From: an uncultured Chloroflexota bacterium
GTDB taxonomy: Bacteria > Chloroflexota > Anaerolineae > Aggregatilineales > Phototrophicaceae
Direction of reading: 5' to 3'
NCBI GenBank assembly: GCA_903904765.1
Contig: CAIVEA010000831.1
Span: forward strand, 1 to 6,211
Length of the DNA stretch: 6,211 nucleotides
Each line of letters starts with the position of its first letter. The first letter of the stretch is position 1. The translations under genes were made by a program, and so were the position numbers. The notes under the pieces are model-generated. The model saw nothing but the letters and a program-made list of their open reading frames with translations, made no database searches and had not been told where the DNA came from. Of this stretch, positions 1-5,600 are shown piece by piece.

Positions 1-99
1 CTGCTTCAGCAGCGCAATCGTGGACTGCGCGTGCGTAATCTCACCACCGATCAGCAGAACGGGGTGAATTGCAGCAGAGGGAGACGTGGGCGAAGTCAT
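1..99 (-). CDS. N-terminal fragment of a gene running off the left edge, possibly a D-2-hydroxyacid dehydrogenase
   Basis: An open frame of 33 codons starts with ATG (complement of 97-99) and continues without a stop to the window edge, so only the N-terminus is visible. An AGGTGG Shine-Dalgarno (complement of 105-110) lies 5 bases upstream. An in-frame TAG sits five codons before the ATG, so the start can move by at most a few codons. After a Ser/Pro/Ala-rich first ten residues comes HPVLLIGGEITHAQSTIALL, a hydrophobic strand followed by a glycine turn and a helix, as at the beginning of a Rossmann-like fold. The strand-Gly-x-x-THA pattern resembles the start of D-isomer-specific 2-hydroxyacid dehydrogenases (glyoxylate/hydroxypyruvate reductase type), which reduce 2-keto acids with NAD(P)H. 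That assignment rests on about 20 residues and is tentative; other Rossmann proteins are possible. The gene lies downstream of the tRNA-Lys terminator on the same strand, so it probably has its own promoter. Confidence 0.6.
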   Translation of the reverse strand, partial: MTSPTSPSAAIHPVLLIGGEITHAQSTIALLKQ

Positions 100-157
100 C
101 AGCACCACCTGCTAAAACAAATACAGAACCGGATTAGAACTGTATTTCATCAATTTC

Positions 158-192
158 ATTGTATCATGATAAACACAAAACGTAATACTCAA
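158..192 (-). promoter_or_regulatory. Candidate promoter and palindrome upstream of the left-edge gene
   Basis: On the minus strand a TACAAT -10-like box (158-163) lies about 60 bases before the ATG of the left-edge gene, with only a weak -35 (TTACGT, 180-185) at 16 bases. An alternative pair is TTGAGT (187-192) and TATCAT (166-171) at a short 15-base spacing. A perfect 10-base palindrome, TATCATGATA (162-171), overlaps both -10 candidates and could be an operator. The whole stretch from about 110 to 285 is strongly AT-rich and holds no gene on either strand that I can support. Confidence 0.3.
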
Positions 193-274
193 AATCAAAA
201 TCGTAACAAATACACAAAATAAACACTTGTTTAATTACATTTTACAGCGACAACGATTTTTGTAAGCGTGCGGA

Positions 275-309
275 TTCAAATCAAAACAGGTGGTATGAAA
301 GCCACCTGT
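275..309 (-). terminator. Intrinsic terminator of the tRNA-Lys transcript
   Basis: Read on the minus strand, ACAGGTGG (309-302) pairs perfectly over 8 bases with CCACCTGT (293-286), closing an 8-base loop. It is followed by TTTGATTTG, giving a U-rich tail. It lies 22 bases beyond the 3' end of the tRNA gene and is oriented to stop its transcript before the AT-rich leader of the left-edge gene. The plus-strand reading has a weaker T-tail, so it is probably unidirectional. Confidence 0.8.
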
Positions 310-331
310 CCGAATAGAACGAATTGAGGTA

Positions 332-403
332 TGACCCTGGTAGGATTCGAACCTACGACACTCCGCTTAAAAGGCGGGTGCTCTGCCACTGAGCTACAGG
401 GCC
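332..403 (-). tRNA. tRNA-Lys (anticodon UUU)
   Basis: The complement folds as a 72-base cloverleaf. The acceptor stem is GGCCCTG with CAGGGTC (one G-U pair at 2-71), with discriminator A. The D arm is GCTC/GAGC. The anticodon arm is CCCGC-CTTTTAA-GCGGA, giving U33, anticodon UUU and A37. The variable loop is GTGTC and the T arm is GTAGG-TTCGAAT-CCTAC with the canonical TTCGA. UUU reads the AAA/AAG lysine codons. The base pair at 27-43 is a C-A mismatch at the end of the anticodon stem next to the D arm; all other stem positions pair. The 3' CCA is not encoded, so a CCA-adding enzyme would be needed. It is a single gene with its own promoter at 414-441 and terminator at 286-309. Confidence 0.97.
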
Positions 404-413
404 GCTTGCGAAC

Positions 414-441
414 ATTCTATCCACTTCGGATGAAAATTCAA
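414..441 (-). promoter_or_regulatory. Sigma70-type promoter of tRNA-Lys
   Basis: On the minus strand TTGAAT (-35, complement of 436-441) and TAGAAT (-10, complement of 414-419) are separated by 16 bases. The mature tRNA begins 10 bases after the -10 box, leaving only a few nucleotides of leader. Each hexamer differs from consensus at one or two positions. The rest of 404-668 holds no convincing gene. Confidence 0.6.
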
Positions 442-668
442 CCCGCAACCTAAACAGGAACGATCTAAACACGGTCAAATTATACGTGCGCTTGGAACGA
501 CTCATCATTACCGCACCGCTTTGCAGAATACCCGCTGAAATTTGCAGGGACAGCCCTGTTGTGGCACATCCCATCCGAGAGAGTCGTCTGATCGCCAGCG
601 CACCACCGTCATAATGTTGTCATATCTCTCGTGTACAATGAACATATCCACTATATACGAGGGATGTG

Positions 669-1565
669 ATGCAACAAACTGACGGCACATTCAGGCCGAT
701 TCCGCCCTTCGACTTTCAAAAATCCCTTGCATTTATCAACCAGTATCATCCGGTAACAGTGCGGAAATCCATAAGAACCAGCGTGCTGACCAAAGCCCTT
801 CACCATAATGGACAGGTGGTTATTTTCCGGTTACGCTCCACCGGCACGCTGGAAATGCCCGAAATAACCTACAGGCTATATAGCAAAGAAACGCTGGACG
901 AACCCGCCCTTGCAGCAGTGCGCGGGACTATCGCCCGTTACCTGAGTCTGGATGATGATTTGCGCCCGTTCTACGCGCTGGCGCAGGCCGATCCCCTTTT
1001 CTGGTCAGTCGTGCAAATGCGCTACGGCTACCATCAGGTGCGCTTCCTCACGCCCTTCGAGAGTGTCTGCTGGGTGCTGCTGTCACAGCGTAACCCGTTG
1101 ACCGCCTCACTCGCCATGAAAGATCGTTTGATCGCAAACTACGGAAGCAAGCTGACGATGGACGGCATTGAGTACGCCACCTTCCCGGACGCAATACAAC
1201 TCGCACTGCTGAACATGGATCAGATGAACGCCATGGTCGGCAACCACTGGAAAACCGAATGGCTGCGTGCCGCAGCCACCGCCTTCGCAACAGTAGATGA
1301 GGCATGGCTGCGCGAAGCACCATCGGAAGAAGTGGAAGCTTGGCTGCTAAAGATCAATGGAATCGGAGCAGGGTCAGCCAATTTCATCCTGTTGTGCGGA
1401 TTAGGACGTATGGAAAAATTGCCCTTTGACGAAAAATGGCTGCTGGATGCGGCGCGACGGGTGTATGCTCAAAATGGGTTAACCATAAAACAGGTGGCGC
1501 AGATTGCGCTAACCTATGGAGAGTATCAAGGGTATTGGGCGCATTATTTGCGCGTAACTGGTTGA
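669..1565 (+). CDS. DNA-3-methyladenine glycosylase 2 family protein (AlkA-like, HhH-GPD superfamily)
   Basis: This 298-residue protein belongs to the helix-hairpin-helix GPD glycosylases, which flip out and excise alkylated bases to start base-excision repair in the cytoplasm. An AlkA_N-like beta region covers about residues 25-75. A helical GPD domain follows, with VCWVLLSQRNP near 133-143, matching the family's conserved first core helix. The hairpin LLKINGIGAGSANFIL lies near 226-241. LPFDE follows at about 251-255, placing Asp254 at the catalytic aspartate position (AlkA Asp238). Where bifunctional OGG1/Nth-type enzymes have a lysine in the hairpin, this protein has glycine, so a monofunctional glycosylase without AP-lyase activity is expected. 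I chose ATG669, six bases after GAGG (659-662); GTG666 is in frame but too close to that site. The only promoter hint is a TACAAT at 634-639 without a good -35. GC content looks moderate compared with the following gene. The substrate cannot be read from sequence, so I give no symbol. Confidence 0.9.
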   Translation: MQQTDGTFRPIPPFDFQKSLAFINQYHPVTVRKSIRTSVLTKALHHNGQVVIFRLRSTGTLEMPEITYRLYSKETLDEPALAAVRGTIARYLSLDDDLRPFYALAQADPLFWSVVQMRYGYHQVRFLTPFESVCWVLLSQRNPLTASLAMKDRLIANYGSKLTMDGIEYATFPDAIQLALLNMDQMNAMVGNHWKTEWLRAAATAFATVDEAWLREAPSEEVEAWLLKINGIGAGSANFILLCGLGRMEKLPFDEKWLLDAARRVYAQNGLTIKQVAQIALTYGEYQGYWAHYLRVTG

Positions 1566-1584
1566 TCCAGCAAAGGATACGACG

Positions 1585-3132
1585 ATGCGTAAATTGTGGC
1601 TACTCAGCGTGCTGGTACTATGGCTGCTGCCGGGGACGGCGGCAGCGCAGATGGACACCCGCTACTATGACCCCGGTCAACCCACCCTGACGGATGTATG
1701 GGTGAACCCCGCCGCAGGCAGCGACTCGGCAGACGGCCTGACGGCGCAAACCGCCCTCGCCACCCTTGCTGAAGCGTGGAATCGCATCCCGCAGAACGAA
1801 CCACTGGCGCAGACCGGCTACCGCATCCGGCTGATGCCGGGGCGCTACCCCCCAGAAATCACGCCCAACTACTGGGAACACCGCTACGGCACTTACCAGC
1901 ATCCCATCTGGATTGAATCGGCAGAAGGCGCGGGGACAGTCTTTTTGCCGTCCATCAACCTGTACGACTCGCGCTTCGTGTACTTCATCAACCTGACGGT
2001 GGACGCGGGAGTGGATGCCTTCCATTGCGAACGCTGCGACCATGTGCTGCTGCGTGGGGACACCATCATCGGCGCAGAGCCAGACACCTTCGCAGCGCAG
2101 GAAACCGTCAAAGTCAACCAGTCGCAAAACTTCTTCATCGAGGATAGCGACATCTCCGGCGCGTGGAATGTTCCGGTGGATTTTGTGGCAGTGCAGGGCG
2201 GGCATGTGCAGGGCAACCGCATCCACAACAGCGGCGACTGGTGCATGTACTTCAAAGGCGGTTCGGCCTCGATCCGCGTGGAAGGCAACATCCTGTACGA
2301 CTGCGGCAACGGCGGCTTCAGCGCGGGACAGGGGACGGGCTTCCAGTTCATGCTCCCGCCCTACATTCAGTACGAAGCCTACGACATCACCTTCGTCAAC
2401 AACATCGTCCACCACACCAACGGTGCCGGCGTGGGCGTGCAGGGCGGCTACAACATCCGCATCGCCTACAACACCTTCTACCATGTGGGCGCGAACAGCC
2501 ACGTCATCGAGATGACCTTCGGTTCGCGCAGTTGTGATGGGCAACCGGGGGACGAGGGCCGCGAACGCTGCGCCGAGTATGCGGCAGCGGGTGGTTGGGG
2601 CAACGACTCTATTGCGGATGGCGAGAACTATGTCCGCATTCCCAGCCGCCACGTCTACATCTATAACAACCTCATCCTGAACCCGCCGGGGATGCAGAGT
2701 CAGTGGCAGCAGATGAACCTGCCCGGCGCGTTCGACAACGCTGTCCTCCAGACGGGTGCGCCCAACCCCGCCCGTGTGGATGACGACCTGCAAATCGTCG
2801 GCAACCTGATCTGGAACGGCCCTGCCGATCATCCACTGGGGACGGGCGGCGAATCAGCCTGCCAGCCGAACAACCCGACCTGCAACGAAGCGCAGTTGCA
2901 GGCGGATAACCGCATCAACGCCTTCGCGCCCGCGCTGGTTGACCCCGAAAACGGGAATTTCCGTCCGGAAGATGCGGCTGCGCTGGCGTTCGCGGCCTTC
3001 GTGCCGCCTTTCAGCAACGATGACCGCCCGACAGGATTGCAGCCCCTCTCGGATAATATGTCCGAACTGGAGCGCGATTTTGACGGACAGCCCCGGCAAC
3101 CGGGCGGCGCAGTAGGTGCGTTCGGGGGCTAG
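1585..3132 (+). CDS. Secreted right-handed parallel beta-helix repeat protein (DUF1565/pectate-lyase-like fold)
   Basis: A 515-residue exported protein. Residues 1-22 are a signal peptide (basic MRK, hydrophobic core, then a TAAAQ-type signal peptidase I site). Residues 38-65 carry VNPAAGSDSADGLTAQTALA, the entry motif of DUF1565-type beta-helix proteins. Residues of about 105-415 are a succession of short strands with Asn/Gly turns (INLTVD, VEGNILYDC, FVNNIVHHTNG, IAYNTFYH, IYNNLIL, IVGNLIW), typical of right-handed beta-helix coils. The C-terminal DFDGQPRQPGGAVGAFGG resembles the D-G-x-R...GAFE endings of such proteins. There are eight cysteines, an even number compatible with extracellular disulfides. 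Relatives include polysaccharide lyases, glycosidases and surface adhesins; I cannot identify catalytic residues or a substrate. No sorting or membrane anchor is visible, so release or loose surface association is likely. AGGA seven bases before ATG1585 supports the start. It lies 19 bases after the glycosylase gene, and its last codons are part of a duplicated junction. Confidence 0.88.
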   Translation: MRKLWLLSVLVLWLLPGTAAAQMDTRYYDPGQPTLTDVWVNPAAGSDSADGLTAQTALATLAEAWNRIPQNEPLAQTGYRIRLMPGRYPPEITPNYWEHRYGTYQHPIWIESAEGAGTVFLPSINLYDSRFVYFINLTVDAGVDAFHCERCDHVLLRGDTIIGAEPDTFAAQETVKVNQSQNFFIEDSDISGAWNVPVDFVAVQGGHVQGNRIHNSGDWCMYFKGGSASIRVEGNILYDCGNGGFSAGQGTGFQFMLPPYIQYEAYDITFVNNIVHHTNGAGVGVQGGYNIRIAYNTFYHVGANSHVIEMTFGSRSCDGQPGDEGRERCAEYAAAGGWGNDSIADGENYVRIPSRHVYIYNNLILNPPGMQSQWQQMNLPGAFDNAVLQTGAPNPARVDDDLQIVGNLIWNGPADHPLGTGGESACQPNNPTCNEAQLQADNRINAFAPALVDPENGNFRPEDAAALAFAAFVPPFSNDDRPTGLQPLSDNMSELERDFDGQPRQPGGAVGAFGG

Positions 3133-3136
3133 ATGC
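3115..3136 (+). repeat. Direct repeat, copy 1 (end of beta-helix gene plus TAG-ATG)
   Basis: These 22 bases encode the last residues GAFGG, the TAG stop and a directly following ATGC. They recur at 3817-3838 with a single difference (G at 3120, A at 3822). In the beta-helix frame the difference is synonymous (GCG versus GCA, both Ala). The copies bracket the toxin-antitoxin pair; start-to-start distance is 702 bases. Confidence 0.9.
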
Positions 3137-3140
3137 CCGA

Positions 3141-3149
3141 TGGTATACT
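3141..3149 (+). promoter_or_regulatory. Candidate extended -10 promoter of the toxin-antitoxin operon
   Basis: TGG-TATACT is an extended -10 element (TGn followed by a hexamer one base off TATAAT), 28 bases before the antitoxin start. No good -35 lies 16-18 bases upstream, where the sequence belongs to the repeat, as is common with extended -10 promoters. The palindromic core GTATAC (3143-3148) overlaps the -10, a usual place for autorepression by a Phd/YefM-type antitoxin; that role is inferred. Confidence 0.4.
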
Positions 3150-3176
3150 AACGCGCAAAGAGAATGGAGGCATTCG

Positions 3177-3419
3177 ATGGTCACAAAACGCATAGACATC
3201 CACAACATGCAAATGCTCAAAGAGTACCTCCAATTGCTGCTCACGCCCGACACAGAAATTATTCTCACCGAAAACGGGCAACCTGTCGCACGGGTGACTC
3301 CGGTTCAATCCTCCGAGACAGCACAAGCGCCGCGCCAGCCGAATCTTTTCCCCGGAATATGGATGAGCGATGACTTCAGCGACCCACTGCCAGAGGATTT
3401 CTGGACAGGAACTCCATGA
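3177..3419 (+). CDS. Type II antitoxin, Phd/YefM-like (partner of PIN toxin)
   Basis: An 80-residue protein. Antitoxins of this kind bind and neutralise the toxin and, as a toxin-antitoxin complex, repress their own promoter. Residues of about 1-45 form the DNA-binding/dimer part, with the family signature EIILTENGQPVARVTPV (27-43). After a Gln/Ala/Pro-rich linker, the acidic-aromatic tail SDDFSDPLPEDFW (64-76) resembles the toxin-wrapping tails of antitoxins paired with PIN toxins. A perfect GGAGG (3166-3170) six bases before ATG3177 fixes the start. The stop TGA (3417-3419) overlaps the toxin's ATG by four bases (ATGA), implying translational coupling with antitoxin made first. The fold assignment (Phd/YefM rather than another small antitoxin class) comes from motif resemblance; the antitoxin role is well supported by its partner. 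Confidence 0.88.
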   Translation: MVTKRIDIHNMQMLKEYLQLLLTPDTEIILTENGQPVARVTPVQSSETAQAPRQPNLFPGIWMSDDFSDPLPEDFWTGTP

Positions 3420-3805
3420 TGGATGTGCTGTTAGATACACATGTATTCTTGTGGTGGAATTCGGCAGATACTCGGTTATCGCCCCGCGTGAATACGCTCC
3501 TCCAAGATACGCAAAATCGGCTTTTTTTGAGCCTAGCGAGCGTATGGGAGATACAGATCAAAATTCAGTTGGGAAAGCTCCATCTACCATCTCAACTGGT
3601 TCATATCCTCGCACAACAACAGGCAATTAACGGCTTGCAATTGCTGCCCATAGAGCTTCATCACATTTTAGAACTTGGCGCACTGGCGGATATTCACCGC
3701 GATCCATTTGATCGTCTATTGGTGGCGCAGGCGCGGTCACAAGCAATTCCAATTGTGAGTGATGACCGCTGGATCAAACAATACGCCGTAGAGGTAATCT
3801 GGTGA
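3416..3805 (+). CDS. PIN-domain ribonuclease toxin, VapC family
   Basis: A 129-residue single-domain protein of normal length for VapC-type toxins, which cleave RNA (often tRNA or rRNA) using Mg2+ held by acidic residues and thereby halt translation. All expected acidic positions are present: Asp7 in LLDTHVFLWW, Glu45 in SVWEIQIK, Asp99 in HRDPFDRLLVAQA and Asp117 in IVSDD. The LLDTH...WEI.IK..LGKL...DPFDRLL arrangement is that of the Sll0205-like PIN subgroup. The nuclease core therefore looks intact. ATG3416 overlaps the antitoxin stop; ATG3419 immediately follows in frame and is an alternative, with AGGA (3407-3410) 5 or 8 bases upstream. By eye its GC content is the lowest of the protein genes here, consistent with horizontal acquisition. 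The RNA target cannot be inferred. Confidence 0.95.
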   Translation: MMDVLLDTHVFLWWNSADTRLSPRVNTLLQDTQNRLFLSLASVWEIQIKIQLGKLHLPSQLVHILAQQQAINGLQLLPIELHHILELGALADIHRDPFDRLLVAQARSQAIPIVSDDRWIKQYAVEVIW

Positions 3806-3816
3806 TACAACTACCG

Positions 3817-3838
3817 GGTGCATTCGGGGGCTAGATGC
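3817..3838 (+). repeat. Direct repeat, copy 2 (pseudo-tail plus TAG-ATG of the DUF6174 gene)
   Basis: This is the second copy of the 22-base junction sequence. In the same phase as copy 1 it reads GAFGG then TAG, although it is not connected to a beta-helix reading frame here; the short upstream in-frame context reads IQLP. Its run of five G (3826-3830) lies four bases before ATG3835 and probably serves as the ribosome-binding sequence of the DUF6174 gene. Confidence 0.9.
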
Positions 3839-4449
3839 GGCGCAGGTTCACCCGTAAACGAGTTCTGCTCATCACCGCCGCCCTGCTGCTGTTCCTCGCG
3901 GCGGGCGGCGGGTTGTTGCTGGCCGCCCGTGCGCCCGCCGATGCCCTGACTGCCGCCCGTGCCCGCTGGACAGCGGCGGGGTACGTGGATTACCGCATTA
4001 CGGTGGCGCTGAGCAGCGCGGCCTTCGCCTGCGAGATGGATTTTGAGGTGCGCGGCGGCGCGGTATCCGAAATGCACAGTAGTACCTGTCCGGGCATCGG
4101 TGGCGGGCAGCGCATGGCGGAACGCTATACCGTCGGGGCGCTGTTCGAGCGCATCCAAACACATGTGGATGCACGCCTGCCCTGCGGCGCGAATGGCTGC
4201 CAGTGTGACGGCCTTCTCAGTCTCGAGGTGGCCTATGACCCCACCCTCGGCTATCCCGTCACGCTCGACCAGCCGCCGCACCCCGAACTGCGCTTCTTCA
4301 CGCTCGACTACTGGGGGGCGCTGCTGCGCGGGATGCTCACCTGTCCGGCGCAGGCCAGCGGCAGCACACAGATCGAGGTACGCTCCATCACGCCCCTCAA
4401 GCCCGACAAACCGGACTCCGGCGGCATCGGGAACATCACCCGCCCCTGA
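3835..4449 (+). CDS. Membrane-anchored DUF6174 domain protein
   Basis: A 204-residue protein with a basic N-terminus (MRRRFTRKR) and one hydrophobic segment at about 10-31, lacking a clear cleavage site, so it is probably a signal anchor with the rest outside the membrane. Residues of about 40-148 match my recollection of DUF6174: ARARWTAAGYVDYRITV (41-57), a Cys-containing strand with EVRGGAVSEM (71-80), YTVGALFERIQ (98-108) and AYDPTLGYPVTLD (133-145). The family has no established biochemical role; the fold suggests a small extracytoplasmic domain. Cysteines at 66, 85, 117, 122, 124 and 170 could form disulfides. A second partial motif, LDYWGALLRG, follows near 157-166. The ATG directly follows the TAG of repeat copy 2; five G's at 3826-3830 are the only Shine-Dalgarno candidate. 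Originally it probably followed the beta-helix gene without a gap, so the two may be functionally linked. Confidence 0.8.
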   Translation: MRRRFTRKRVLLITAALLLFLAAGGGLLLAARAPADALTAARARWTAAGYVDYRITVALSSAAFACEMDFEVRGGAVSEMHSSTCPGIGGGQRMAERYTVGALFERIQTHVDARLPCGANGCQCDGLLSLEVAYDPTLGYPVTLDQPPHPELRFFTLDYWGALLRGMLTCPAQASGSTQIEVRSITPLKPDKPDSGGIGNITRP

Positions 4450-4502
4450 ACTTGCTCCCAATCCCCGCCCTGCGCTACAGTTCGCAGCGGAGGAATACAC
4501 CA

Positions 4503-5597
4503 ATGCCCGACTTCATCCCCGGACTCGTACTCAGCCGCCGCTTTTATCACGAAGTGGTGCGCCCGATTCTCGACCAGCACACGCCCAGCCTGCCGCACAG
4601 CGCCGCCCTGATCGGCAGCGGTTCGGAGGTGTTAGGGTACGATACGCCCATGTCCAGCGATCATCACTGGGGGCCGCGCCTGCTGCTATTTCTCAGCGCC
4701 GCCGACCACGCCCGCCATGCCGCCGCGCTGGATGCCGCGCTGCGCGATCATCTGCCGACCACGTTCGCTGGCTACTCCACCCATTTCAGCCCGCCGAATC
4801 CTGACGACAACGGGGTGCAACTGCTCGTCCCGCTGGAACACGGCCCGGTCAATCACCGCATCGAAATCACCACGCTGTCGGCTTTTTGCGCGTCCGTGCT
4901 GGCTTTCGACCCCGCCCGTGACCCCGACCCACTGGACTGGCTGACCTTCCCGACCCAATCGCTGCTGGAACTGACGGCAGGCGCGGTCTACCATGACGAA
5001 GCGGGTTTGGGGGCGCTGCGAGCGCGGTTCGCCTATTACCCGGATGCCGTGTGGCGCTACCTGCTGGCGGCGGGTTGGGCACGCATCGGGCAGGAAGAAC
5101 CATTCGTGGGGCGCACGGGGGACGTGGGCGACGACATCGGTTCGCGAGTGCTGGCGGCGCGGCTGGTGCGCGATGTGATGCGCCTGTGCTTCCTGCTCGA
5201 ACGCCGTTACGCGCCTTATCCCAAATGGTTCGGTACAGCCTTCGCCCGCTTGGACTGTGCGGCGGCGTTGTTACCCCCGTTGCAAGCGGCGCTGCGGGCG
5301 GAGTCGTGGCGCGAACGCGAACGGGCGCTGGGTGCGGCCTACGCGGGCGTGGCGGCGCTGCAAAACGCACTGCGCCTGACCGACCCGCTGCCCGCACAGG
5401 TATCGCCCTTTCACGGACGGCCTTTCAACGTGATTCACGGCGAACGCTTCGCGGCGGCGCTGCTGGCGACCCTCGATGAGGAGCTACTGCGCCGGATTCC
5501 GTTCGCCATCGGCGCAGTAGATCAGTGGTCGGATAATACCGATCTGCTGGCGGCACGGTCTTTGCGCGAACGCTTGCGCCTGTTGTACGAGGGTTAG
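4503..5597 (+). CDS. DUF4037 domain protein, nucleotidyltransferase-like
   Basis: A 364-residue, probably cytoplasmic protein without signal peptide. The N-terminal FIPGLVLSRRFYHEVVRPIL (4-23) and the GSGSEVLGYDTPMSSDHHWG stretch (38-57) are characteristic of DUF4037 and resemble the GS...D-x-D core of minimal nucleotidyltransferases. The later strand HRIEITTL (118-125) could supply the third acidic residue. The conserved C-terminal half has EEPFVGRTGDVGDDIGSR (198-215), LVRDVMRLCFLLERRYAPYP (221-240) and KWFGTAF (241-247), all typical of the family. The substrate is unknown; nucleotidyl transfer is inferred from the fold and not demonstrated. At the D-x-D position this protein reads Asp53-His-His55, so one canonical acid appears missing. 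GGAGGA (4489-4494), eight bases before ATG4503, decides the start; an upstream TTG at 4452 in the same frame lacks such a site. It lies 53 bases after the DUF6174 gene and 3 bases before the peptidase gene. Confidence 0.87.
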   Translation: MPDFIPGLVLSRRFYHEVVRPILDQHTPSLPHSAALIGSGSEVLGYDTPMSSDHHWGPRLLLFLSAADHARHAAALDAALRDHLPTTFAGYSTHFSPPNPDDNGVQLLVPLEHGPVNHRIEITTLSAFCASVLAFDPARDPDPLDWLTFPTQSLLELTAGAVYHDEAGLGALRARFAYYPDAVWRYLLAAGWARIGQEEPFVGRTGDVGDDIGSRVLAARLVRDVMRLCFLLERRYAPYPKWFGTAFARLDCAAALLPPLQAALRAESWRERERALGAAYAGVAALQNALRLTDPLPAQVSPFHGRPFNVIHGERFAAALLATLDEELLRRIPFAIGAVDQWSDNTDLLAARSLRERLRLLYEG

Positions 5598-5600
5598 AAT

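Larger units (their letters stand above)
3137..3816 (+). other. Putative inserted toxin-antitoxin cassette between the direct repeats
   Basis: The 680 bases between the two repeats hold exactly one complete toxin-antitoxin operon with its own promoter and nothing else. By eye this stretch, especially the toxin gene, is clearly lower in GC than the beta-helix and DUF6174 genes on either side and uses A/T-ending codons more freely, consistent with foreign origin. There is no transposase or recombinase, and the ends next to the repeats show no convincing terminal inverted repeats. I infer insertion into a former stop-start junction; the mechanism is unknown. Confidence 0.5.

Noticed and set aside
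31..222. A 63-codon plus-strand frame at the left end
   Set aside because: It overlaps the partial minus-strand gene and the AT-rich leader; its composition (Asn/Gln/Arg/His) is that of noncoding AT-rich DNA and it has no ribosome-binding site.
479..484. Perfect TATAAT on the minus strand upstream of tRNA-Lys
   Set aside because: No acceptable -35 box lies 16-18 bases upstream, and a better placed promoter pair at 414-441 sits immediately before the tRNA.
634..639. TACAAT as a -10 box for the glycosylase gene
   Set aside because: The distance to the start is reasonable, but no -35 is found at the right spacing (TTGTCA at 617-622 is too close), so I do not list it as a promoter.
1618..2832. 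A 404-codon open frame on the minus strand opposite the beta-helix gene
   Set aside because: It is an antisense shadow caused by high GC and codon bias. The plus-strand protein has a signal peptide and coherent beta-helix repeats, while the minus translation has no recognisable domain and a biased Val/Ala/Asp/His composition.
3137..3816. Idea that the cassette is an insertion sequence or integron cassette
   Set aside because: No transposase or integrase frame, no convincing terminal inverted repeats and no attC-like structure were seen; only the flanking direct repeats support an insertion.
4452..4502. TTG start at 4452 extending the DUF4037 protein by 17 residues
   Set aside because: The GGAGGA at 4489-4494 is correctly placed for ATG4503, and family-like sequence begins right after that ATG.
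3811..4503. A 230-codon minus-strand frame opposite the DUF6174 gene
   Set aside because: Low-complexity Arg/Gly/Ala/Gln-rich translation without motifs; the plus-strand frame carries a membrane anchor and family motifs.
4043..4804. A 253-codon plus-strand frame spanning the end of DUF6174 and the start of DUF4037
   Set aside because: It overlaps two well-supported genes in another frame and gives Arg/Ser/Pro/Ala-rich shadow protein.
4867..5397. A 176-codon minus-strand frame inside the DUF4037 gene
   Set aside because: Arg/Pro/Ala-rich shadow of a conserved gene, with no ribosome-binding site or domain.
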